Positions 46,096-53,260 of a stretch of 64,000 nucleotides of DNA are shown here, piece after piece. This DNA comes from Janthinobacterium rivuli (GTDB lineage: Bacteria; Pseudomonadota; Gammaproteobacteria; Burkholderiales; Burkholderiaceae_D). Under the pieces are notes generated by a model. The model was not told where the DNA came from. It saw only the letters and a program-made list of their open reading frames with translations, and searched no databases. The translations under genes and the position numbers were made by a program. The stretch spans positions 1 to 64,000 of the forward strand of contig NZ_WFLJ01000018.1 in assembly GCF_009208735.1 (NCBI RefSeq), given 5' to 3'. Within the stretch, counting starts at the first letter, position 1. Each line of letters opens with the position of its first letter.

Positions 46096-47052
46096 ATGTC
46101 CTCCAACCTGCAAACCTATGGCTCGCTGATGCTGGCCAGCCGCCTGCGCCGTCTTTCCGATCAACTGTATGCGGGCGTCGATACCAGCTATCTGGCCGCC
46201 GGCGTCGAGCTGACGTCGCGCTGTTTCCCCTTGTTATTGCTGCTGCGCGACAACGGCCCCACGTCGATCACGGCCCTGGCCGCGCAGATCGGGCAGACGC
46301 ATCCGGTGGTGGTGCAGCTGGGGCGCAAGCTGCTCGACGCCGGCGTGGTGACGGAGATGCCGGACGCCAAGGACGAGCGGCGGCGCCTGCTGGCGCTGTC
46401 CGACGCCGGGCAAGCCTTGTTGCGCAACATGACGCCCCTGTGGGACGACGTGCGCGCGGCTGTCGATGCGGTGTTCGAGCAGGGCACGCCGCAGCTGATG
46501 GCCAGCCTGGACCGGGCGGAAGCGCGCCTGCAAGCGCAAGGCTTCGGCGAGACGATCGCCGCCTGCCGGCGCCAGCGCGAGCGGGCCGCGGTGGAAGTCA
46601 TCGATTACGCGGCCCCCTACGCGGCCGATTTCAAGCGCCTGAATATCGCATGGCTGGAACGCTATTTCTATGTCGAGGCGCTGGACGACAAGGTGCTGTC
46701 CGATCCGCAACGCTCGATTCTCGACGACGGCGGGCAGATTTTCCTCGCGCGCCTTGATGGCAAGATCGTCGGCACCTGCGCCCTGATCCGCGCCGGAGAC
46801 GACAGCATCGAGCTGTCGAAGATGGCCGTCACGCCCGAATGCCAGGGTCTGGGCATCGCGCGCCGCCTGATCGAACGGGCCTTCGATGCCTTCGAGGCCA
46901 GCGGCGCGAAACTGTTGTTTCTGGAGTCGAACAGCAAGCTGGCGCCCGCCATCCGCCTGTATGAAAGCAGCGGTTTTACCCACGTGGCGCGGCCGGCCGG
47001 CGACGCCCATTATCAGCGCGCCGACGTCTACATGGAGTGGCAGGGCAGGTAG
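46096..47052 (+). CDS. MarR-type regulator fused to GNAT acetyltransferase
   Basis: A 318-residue two-domain protein. Residues about 1-150 are a winged-helix MarR domain (TSITALAAQIGQTHPVVVQL recognition helix, then DERRRLLALSDAG wing). Residues about 165-318 are a GNAT domain with the acetyl-CoA loop MAVTPECQGLGIARRL and RLYESSGFTHV. This HTH-GNAT fusion is a known family that may modify small molecules such as amino acids while controlling its own gene. ATG 46096 omits a 16-codon AT-rich extension to 46048. An inverted repeat operator candidate precedes it. Confidence 0.9.
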   Translation: MSSNLQTYGSLMLASRLRRLSDQLYAGVDTSYLAAGVELTSRCFPLLLLLRDNGPTSITALAAQIGQTHPVVVQLGRKLLDAGVVTEMPDAKDERRRLLALSDAGQALLRNMTPLWDDVRAAVDAVFEQGTPQLMASLDRAEARLQAQGFGETIAACRRQRERAAVEVIDYAAPYAADFKRLNIAWLERYFYVEALDDKVLSDPQRSILDDGGQIFLARLDGKIVGTCALIRAGDDSIELSKMAVTPECQGLGIARRLIERAFDAFEASGAKLLFLESNSKLAPAIRLYESSGFTHVARPAGDAHYQRADVYMEWQGR

Positions 47053-47159
47053 CGCACGCGAGGCCGTCACGCGGCGCTCCCCATCGGCCGTCTCCCGCGT
47101 TACAATACGCGCACCCATAACGGAACCCAGGTTCCACTATCGAGAGACGCCGACGCCGC

Positions 47160-47798
47160 ATGCCTTCCTTTCCGATGCCCTTCCCGCAGATGATCGTTCC
47201 CCCGGAACCCACCCAGGCGCGCAGCAAGCAAGCGTTCGAGCGCCTGCTGCAGGTGGGCGAACAGTTGTTGGCGGAAAACCGCTTCGATGAAATCGGCGTG
47301 GCCGACCTGGCAAAACTGGCGGAAACCTCGGTGGGCACGTTTTACCGTCTACTGGGCGACAAGGACACCCTGAGCCGCTTGCTGTTGCAGCGCTTCTTCT
47401 CCGACATGGTGGAAAAGGTCGAGACCCTGACGGAGCTGCGCCAGTGGGAAGGGCGTAGCCTGGAAGACTTCATCCGCGCCATGGTGGCCATGTTCGTGGC
47501 CGTGAATGGCGGGCGCAGCGGCGTCCTGCGGGCCTTGATCACGCGCGCGTCGCAGGATGCGCAATTTCGCGACAGGGTGCACCAGATCAATCATTTGATC
47601 TCGCAACGCACGGTGGCCGTGCTGGCCAGCAAGTCGTCCAGCATCCGCCACCCGAACCCCACGCAGGCGATGATGGTGGTGCCGCCCGTGCTGCTGGGCA
47701 TCCTGAACCAGCACACCCTGACCGGTTCGCTGTCCTTTTTGTCGGGTGCGGCGCTGGAAGATGAACTCGTGCGTGTTGCTTTAAATTACCTGACTTGA
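47160..47798 (+). CDS. TetR/AcrR-family transcriptional regulator
   Basis: A 212-residue repressor. The N-terminal TetR helix-turn-helix is visible (FERLLQVGEQLLAENRFDEI, then VADLAKLAETSVGTFYRLLG and DKDTLSRLLL). The C-terminal ligand domain is divergent. Several starts are possible (47160, 47175, 47190); the first is used. It precedes an alpha/beta-hydrolase gene by 116 bp and probably regulates it, or itself, through the dyad at 47824-47839. Confidence 0.87.
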   Translation: MPSFPMPFPQMIVPPEPTQARSKQAFERLLQVGEQLLAENRFDEIGVADLAKLAETSVGTFYRLLGDKDTLSRLLLQRFFSDMVEKVETLTELRQWEGRSLEDFIRAMVAMFVAVNGGRSGVLRALITRASQDAQFRDRVHQINHLISQRTVAVLASKSSSIRHPNPTQAMMVVPPVLLGILNQHTLTGSLSFLSGAALEDELVRVALNYLT

Positions 47799-47823
47799 GA
47801 TATTTAGCGATTTAACTTGAAAT

Positions 47824-47839
47824 CGGAATTCGGATTCCG
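47824..47839 (+). promoter_or_regulatory. Candidate TetR operator
   Basis: CGGAAT (47824-47829), TCGG, ATTCCG (47834-47839): a perfect 6-bp dyad between the TetR gene and the hydrolase gene, followed by an AT-rich -10-like sequence GTATTATG. The position suits repression of the hydrolase gene. Confidence 0.45.
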
Positions 47840-47914
47840 TATTATGTTTTCCAACAGCAGGAAAACATATTCCTGCACCTGAACACAAAGCATGTTCAAC
47901 AGCAAGGAGACAGA

Positions 47915-48721
47915 ATGCGGCGTCACACGACATCCGATGTTCCATTGCATTACCTCGACCTCGATCCCGGCACAGGGACAGGGCAGGGCGATCCCGTGTT
48001 TTTGCTGCACGGCCTCGGTTCCTGCGCCGAAGACTGGCGCCCGCAGATCGACGCCCTCGGCAGCAGCCATCGCCTGATCGTGCCCGACCTGCGCGGCCAT
48101 GGCGCCAGTCCCGCACCGAACGGCGACTGGCAGATCGGCGACTTTGCCAACGACCTCTTCAACCTGATGGACCAGCTCGACGTGCCGCGCGCGCACGTCG
48201 TCGGCTTTTCCCTGGGCGGCATGGTGGGCCTGGAAATGGCCAACCGCGCCCCCGGACGGGTCGCCAGCTTGTGCCTGATCAACTCGCAACCGTTCCAGGG
48301 CAGCAAACCGGCGTCGCTGCTGTTTGCCTACTGGCTGCGCCGCACGGTGATCGCCACGTTTGGCTTGAAAGCCATGGGCAAGATCATCGGCAAGAAACTG
48401 TTTCCCGATCCCGCCCAGCAAGTGCTCGTCGAGCGCTTCGCCACGCAGATGGCGGGCATGGACAAGCGCGCCTACCTGGCCGCGCTGGACGCCATTTTCC
48501 ACTGGGATATCGACATCCATTTCCAGGCCCTGGCCATGCCCGTCTTCATCGTGGCGGCCGACCAGGATTACACGCCCGTCGCCAGCAAGCGGGCCTTTGC
48601 CGCGCAGTTTCAGCAGTGCGAGATCGAGATCATCGCGAACTCGCGCCACGCCACGCCCCTGGACCAGGCGCAGCGTGTGAATACCTTGTTGCAGTCCTTC
48701 CTTACCATAAATTCAAAATAA
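47915..48721 (+). CDS. Alpha/beta-fold hydrolase
   Basis: A 268-residue soluble hydrolase. The oxyanion loop is VFLLHGLGS, the nucleophile elbow GFSLGGMVG with S99, an acidic residue in FIVAADQDYTP and the catalytic His in NSRHATPLDQ. The pattern fits esterases or lactonases of the 3-oxoadipate enol-lactonase/pimeloyl esterase type; the substrate is unknown. Start ATG 47915 follows AAGGAGACAGA. It likely belongs to the regulon of the TetR gene upstream. Confidence 0.9.
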   Translation: MRRHTTSDVPLHYLDLDPGTGTGQGDPVFLLHGLGSCAEDWRPQIDALGSSHRLIVPDLRGHGASPAPNGDWQIGDFANDLFNLMDQLDVPRAHVVGFSLGGMVGLEMANRAPGRVASLCLINSQPFQGSKPASLLFAYWLRRTVIATFGLKAMGKIIGKKLFPDPAQQVLVERFATQMAGMDKRAYLAALDAIFHWDIDIHFQALAMPVFIVAADQDYTPVASKRAFAAQFQQCEIEIIANSRHATPLDQAQRVNTLLQSFLTINSK

Positions 48722-48868
48722 ACAGGCCACTCGCCGCACGGGCCGAGGGCCGGGAACAGTCATCGCAGGGCAGGTGCTCGCATTGCGCGCGCCGGTACCG
48801 TTACGTCTTGCGATCCTGGCATCCGGCCGTCTTCCCTGGTGGCAAGCAAGCCTGACATTGGAGACGCT

Positions 48869-51073
48869 ATGAAACTTGCTTTGAAATTGATGCCCGCCGC
48901 CCTCGCCGTTGCCGGCGCCTTTGCCACCCAGGCCCAGGCGCAGGAAGCCATCCCTGCTGCCGCCAGCACTGCCCAGGAAGCCAGCGATGCGAAAGAACGC
49001 ATGGACACCGTGACGGTCTCTGCCCGCCGCCGCGAAGAGCGGCTGCAGGACGTGCCGCTGGCCGTCACGGCGTTTTCCGCCAAGGCCCTGGAACGGGCGA
49101 ATATCCAGAACCTGGCCGACTTGCAGGAGCGCGTGCCGAACCTGACCGTGTACGCGTCGCGCGGCACGAATACCACCCTGACGGCGTTCATCCGCGGCGT
49201 GGGCCAGGCCGACCCCGTCTGGGGCGTGGACCCGGGCGTGGGCATTTATTTTGACGACGTCTACATGGCCCGTCCGCAAGGCGCGCTGCTCGACGTGTTC
49301 GACGTGCAGCGCATCGAAGTGCTGCGCGGCCCGCAAGGTACCTTGTACGGCAAGAACACCATCGGCGGCGCCATCAAGTACATTTCGCGTCCGCTGGCGA
49401 AGGAAAATGGCGCCTCGGCGGAAGTGGGCCTCGGCAACTACAACCAGCGCAACTTCAAGGCCGCCTTCAACCTGGCCAACGAGAGCGGCACCTGGCGCGC
49501 GCGCCTGGCGGCTGCCAAGCTGGACCGTGACGGTTTCGGCCGCAATACGTTCAATGGCGAACAGGTCAGCGACCAGGACAGCACGGCCGCGCGGCTGTCC
49601 ATCGGCTACTTTCCGCAAGACATCCCTTTGACCGTCGTGCTGAGCCTGGACGCCACGGATGACAAATCGGGCGTGCGCGGTTTCCAGCGCATGGGCGTGA
49701 GCGCTTTCGACCCCCTCAAGCGGCCCGCCAGCAAGGATGCGTATGACATCCAGAGCGGCATGCCGGGCAACAACTTCACGCACAACCGGGGCGGCTCGCT
49801 GGTGGCCAACTACACGGTCTCGAACGACTGGTCCGTGAAAGTGATCGGCGCCAAGCGGCGCAGCACGTCCGAGCAAACCATCGACTTCGACGGCTTGCCG
49901 CAGCCGATCGCCGACGTGTTCGGCGATTCGCGCGACGAGCAGAAGAGCCTGGAATTGCAGGCGTCGTACAGCGGCGACTACGGTGCCGGCGTGATCGGCC
50001 TGTACCGCTTCGAAGGCACGGCGGGCGGCGGCATCTACAACAACTTCCTGGGACGCCAGTTCACGGCCGCCGTCAGCACGGTCGAGACGGACAGCACGGC
50101 GCTGTACACGGACTGGACCTGGCCCGTGGGCAAGGCGTGGAGCATCAATGCGGGCTTGCGCCACACGCGCGAGGAAAAGCGCGCCATCGTGCTCAACCGC
50201 TCCTTTGCCGACGTGGGCTTCACGCGGCCCATCCAGACGGCGGCCGATTTCGACAAGTCCTTGTCGGTTAGCAATACCTCGCCGAAAATTTCCGTGCGCT
50301 ATGAAGCGTCGAAGACGACGAATTTCTACAGCAACCTGTCGCGCGGTTTCAAGTCGGGCGGCTACAACGTGCGCGCCAACAACCTGGTGGTGCCCGATTC
50401 CGCACGGCCATACAAGGATGAAAAACTCGACGCGCTGGAAGTGGGCATGAAGTATGCGGCGCCGGACGACACCTTCGACGCCAACGTGGCCCTGTTCTAC
50501 AACCGCTACAAGGATATCCAGTTGTCGGTGTTTACCAGCTACGTGCAGCCGGGCGGCGTGCCGGGCTTCTATGGCGACTTCACGAATGCGGGCAAGGGCA
50601 CCGTGAAAGGCGCCGAGTTCGAATTCTCGTGGCGTCCGAACCGCCAGTGGGAAGTCAACGGTTTCCTCGCCCTGCTGGACGCCGGCTATGACGAGTTCAT
50701 GAGCGGCGGCAAGAACATTGCGGATACGCAAAAGTTCAGCAATACGCCGGCGCGGCAAGTGGGCTTGAACGTGACGCGCACGGACCGCGGCGTGTTTGGC
50801 GGCGCCTTGCGCAGCATGGTCGGCTATGGCTACCGCAGCAAGGTTTACCCGACCACGGACTTGAGTGAAACCCTGGCGCAGGGCGGCTACAGCATCTGGA
50901 CGGCGGGCGTCGTGTGGGAAGCGCCGAAGCACTGGACCTTCAGCCTGCATGGCAGCAACCTGGGCAACAAACGCTACCGCACGGATGGCTACAACATTCC
51001 CGCCGTGTTCATCCTCGACGGTTTCTATGGCCCGCCGCGCCAGATCATCGCCAAGGCTGGCTACAAATTTTAA
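48869..51073 (+). CDS. TonB-dependent receptor
   Basis: A 734-residue outer-membrane receptor. The signal peptide ends around ATQAQAQ; a TonB box-like DTVTVSARRREERLQDVPLAVT precedes the plug (VPNLTVYASRG, GVGIYFDDVYMARPQGALLDVFDVQR in part, VLRGPQGTLYGKNTIGGAIKYIS). A 22-strand barrel follows, ending in AGYKF. The plug pattern is that of the broad Sphingomonad-type or Caulobacter-type TonB receptors used for varied nutrients as well as iron. No Fur box was seen. ATG 48869 follows GGAG; the upstream extension to 48839 is unlikely. Its neighbour downstream is a secreted esterase, which may release the transported substrate. Confidence 0.9.
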   Translation: MKLALKLMPAALAVAGAFATQAQAQEAIPAAASTAQEASDAKERMDTVTVSARRREERLQDVPLAVTAFSAKALERANIQNLADLQERVPNLTVYASRGTNTTLTAFIRGVGQADPVWGVDPGVGIYFDDVYMARPQGALLDVFDVQRIEVLRGPQGTLYGKNTIGGAIKYISRPLAKENGASAEVGLGNYNQRNFKAAFNLANESGTWRARLAAAKLDRDGFGRNTFNGEQVSDQDSTAARLSIGYFPQDIPLTVVLSLDATDDKSGVRGFQRMGVSAFDPLKRPASKDAYDIQSGMPGNNFTHNRGGSLVANYTVSNDWSVKVIGAKRRSTSEQTIDFDGLPQPIADVFGDSRDEQKSLELQASYSGDYGAGVIGLYRFEGTAGGGIYNNFLGRQFTAAVSTVETDSTALYTDWTWPVGKAWSINAGLRHTREEKRAIVLNRSFADVGFTRPIQTAADFDKSLSVSNTSPKISVRYEASKTTNFYSNLSRGFKSGGYNVRANNLVVPDSARPYKDEKLDALEVGMKYAAPDDTFDANVALFYNRYKDIQLSVFTSYVQPGGVPGFYGDFTNAGKGTVKGAEFEFSWRPNRQWEVNGFLALLDAGYDEFMSGGKNIADTQKFSNTPARQVGLNVTRTDRGVFGGALRSMVGYGYRSKVYPTTDLSETLAQGGYSIWTAGVVWEAPKHWTFSLHGSNLGNKRYRTDGYNIPAVFILDGFYGPPRQIIAKAGYKF

Positions 51074-51091
51074 TGTTCTTTACTGCCGGGG

Positions 51092-51110
51092 CCGGACCCG
51101 TTGGGTCTGG
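51092..51110 (+). terminator. Hairpin after the TonB receptor gene
   Basis: CCGGACCC (51092-51099) and GGGTCTGG (51103-51110) pair with one wobble pair across GTT. There is no T tract, so termination is uncertain. It lies in the 124-bp gap to the esterase gene. Confidence 0.35.
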
Positions 51111-51197
51111 CTTCGCCGGTCGGAAGTGCCGGCTCGACGGGCGTCCAGCCGGTTTGTTGTCGCTGTTTTCGTCGTGAATAATAATCAGGAGACTGGC

Positions 51198-52193
51198 ATG
51201 GCACATCTGCATCAGCAACTGCGTCACTTCTTATCTGCACTCATCGCCGCCTGCGGCTTGCTGGCCGCGCTGCCGGCCGCCGCCGGCCAGTGGGACTTCG
51301 GCCTGTATGCGAGCCTGTGGGGTTCGCGCGAATACCAGGTCTGGCTGCCGAGCAATTACAATCCGAACACGCCGCTGCCCGTCGTGTTGATGCTGCATGG
51401 CTGCGGTTCCGAGCCTAACAGCATGGCCGCCGTCAGCCGCTACAACCAGCTGGCCGACAGCGAAAACTTCATCGTCGTCTATCCGCGCCAGAACGTCACG
51501 GCCAACCCCATGCGTTGCTGGAACTTCATGTTGCCGCTGAACCAGGAACGGGGCACTGGCGAGCCGGCCGTGCTGATGGGCATCTTGAACAAGGTCAAGA
51601 GCAAGTACGCGGTGCAGGACAGCCGCATCTATGTGACGGGCATCTCGGCCGGCGGCGCCATGGCCTCCATCATGGCCGCCTGTTACTCGGACGTGTTCGC
51701 TGCCGTGATGGTGCATTCGGGCGGCATGTACAAGGGCGCCACTGGCCTGGTCACGGCCGCCGATTCGCTGTTCAACGGCAGTTCCTTCGATCCGAAAGTG
51801 CGCGGCAAGGATGCCTGGCGCTGCTCCGGTTCGCCGCGCCGCCTGATGCCGACGATGGTGTTCCACGGCACGTCCGACATCGTCGTCAACCCGGTCAATG
51901 GCGAGCAAACCATCGAGCAATTCCTGCAGACCAGCGATTATGGCGACGATGGCCTCGACAATGACAGCGTGCGCTACCGCGCCGACAGCATCGTGCGCCA
52001 GACGGTGCCGTACGGCCGCAGCTATGCCATCGACACCTACCTGCACAACGGCGCCGTCATCGCGCAAAAGTACACGGTCGAGGGCATGAACCATGCGTGG
52101 AGCGGCGGTCCTCCCGGCTGGCCGTTCAGCGATGAGCTGGGCCCGGACGCCACCGTGATCAGCTGGAATTTCTTCAAGCAGTACCAGCGCTGA
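51198..52193 (+). CDS. Secreted PHB-depolymerase-family esterase
   Basis: A 331-residue exported alpha/beta hydrolase. A signal peptide (HFLSALIAACGLLAALPAAAG) is followed by the LpqC/PhaZ-like domain: VVLMLHGCGSEP, FIVVYPRQ, the nucleophile motif TGISAGGAMASIMAA, an acidic loop HGTSDIVVNP and the catalytic His in EGMNHAWSGG. It probably cleaves polyhydroxybutyrate, aryl or feruloyl esters outside the cytoplasm. AGGAGACTGGC precedes ATG 51198. The upstream TonB receptor may import the products. Confidence 0.9.
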   Translation: MAHLHQQLRHFLSALIAACGLLAALPAAAGQWDFGLYASLWGSREYQVWLPSNYNPNTPLPVVLMLHGCGSEPNSMAAVSRYNQLADSENFIVVYPRQNVTANPMRCWNFMLPLNQERGTGEPAVLMGILNKVKSKYAVQDSRIYVTGISAGGAMASIMAACYSDVFAAVMVHSGGMYKGATGLVTAADSLFNGSSFDPKVRGKDAWRCSGSPRRLMPTMVFHGTSDIVVNPVNGEQTIEQFLQTSDYGDDGLDNDSVRYRADSIVRQTVPYGRSYAIDTYLHNGAVIAQKYTVEGMNHAWSGGPPGWPFSDELGPDATVISWNFFKQYQR

Positions 52194-52267
52194 TGGCGTG
52201 AGGAACTGGCAGCTTGTAGAATGGGGCGCGGCGATTGCGCCCCATTTTGTTGCCTGTGAAAGATCCC

Positions 52268-53131
52268 ATGCCTGCTTGCCGCCTGCTGTCCTGCCTTGCC
52301 CTTGCGTTGCTGTCCGCTTGCGCCACTAGCGGCCCGCCCGCGACCTCGGCCGCCGACGCGCAGGCTTTCGAACGTGCCGCCCAGCAAGACAGCATGCGCA
52401 GCGAATGCGACTGGAACGTGCGCTACGCCCCCGTCGCACCAGAAGACGCCAGCGTGGCGCAATTGCAGGCGATCGCCACCGCGCGCCTGGCGGCCTTGCA
52501 ACTGGCGCCCGCCTGGACCTTGTCCATGCCCGGCGGCGCGGCGCACGCGTTTACGGAGTCGGAGCAAGACCGCGCCGGGCTGCAATTGTTGCTCAGCATC
52601 GTACTGCCCGCCATGGAGCGCTACCCGGCCGGTGTCTTCGCGCGCACGGGCTTGCGCCATGTCGTCCTGGTCAAGGACTTGAGCGTGGAAGGCCAGCGCC
52701 GCCTGGCCATGCCGGCGCCGGAAATCGACAGCGTCGTCTACGCCGACAACCTGCTGGCTGCCCTGTGTCCATCCGGCATGGAGCTGCGCGTGCACCACGA
52801 GTATTACCACTTCATCGAATACCGCCTGTTCAACGATTTCTATTACCGCGACCCCGCCTGGCTGGCCCTGAATCCGCCCGGCACGGCCTACGGCCAGGGC
52901 GGCGCCACGGCCTACGGCAAAGGTTTCCAGAACCTGGGCCACCCGCAGCCGGGTCTCGTCAGCCTGTACGGCGCCTACGGCCCCGAGGAAGACAAGGCGG
53001 AAGTGTTCGGCTGGATGATGACGCCGGCGTATGCGCTGCGGCTGGAGCGGTGGACGGCGTTTGATCCCGCCTTGCTGGCCAAGCGGGAAAAGTTGAGGGA
53101 AGTATTGGGAACCTTGGCGGATTCTTACTAA
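52268..53131 (+). CDS. Lipoprotein with HExxH zinc-peptidase-like motif
   Basis: A 287-residue predicted lipoprotein (lipobox LLSAC, lipidated Cys 18). Near residue 177 it has H-E-Y-Y-H (VHHEYYHFIEYR), the HExxH zinc-binding motif, and downstream EEDKAEVFGWMM supplies E245 as a possible third ligand, 64 residues later. The pattern fits gluzincin-like putative metallopeptidases; activity is not shown. ATG 52268 gives the signal peptide directly; the TTG at 52235 is less likely. Follows the esterase gene on the same strand. Confidence 0.75.
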   Translation: MPACRLLSCLALALLSACATSGPPATSAADAQAFERAAQQDSMRSECDWNVRYAPVAPEDASVAQLQAIATARLAALQLAPAWTLSMPGGAAHAFTESEQDRAGLQLLLSIVLPAMERYPAGVFARTGLRHVVLVKDLSVEGQRRLAMPAPEIDSVVYADNLLAALCPSGMELRVHHEYYHFIEYRLFNDFYYRDPAWLALNPPGTAYGQGGATAYGKGFQNLGHPQPGLVSLYGAYGPEEDKAEVFGWMMTPAYALRLERWTAFDPALLAKREKLREVLGTLADSY

Positions 53132-53186
53132 ATATCAAGTATTTCTCCGCCATCCCATGGCATTGTCGGTTCTCCAGCTTGACTAA

Positions 53187-53232
53187 GAGCCTATCCCAGT
53201 AAGGAGATGTATTCATCTACTGGGATAGGCTC
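53187..53232. mobile_element. 46-bp miniature inverted-repeat element before vgrG
   Basis: GAGCCTATCCCAGTA (53187-53201) and TACTGGGATAGGCTC (53218-53232) are perfect 15-bp terminal inverted repeats around 16 bp. Both ends are bordered by TAA (53184-53186 and 53233-53235), a likely 3-bp target duplication. It has no coding capacity. Ends of this GAGCCTATCCC type recall IS5-group insertion sequences; this is a memory-based guess. It sits 28 bp before the vgrG start and forms a hairpin in the transcript leader. Confidence 0.65.
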
Positions 53233-53260
53233 TAAATGCAGTGCGCATGAGGAGAACGCC

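Noticed and set aside
48713-50950. 745-codon open frame antisense to the second TonB receptor
   Set aside because: Shadow frame; no domains.
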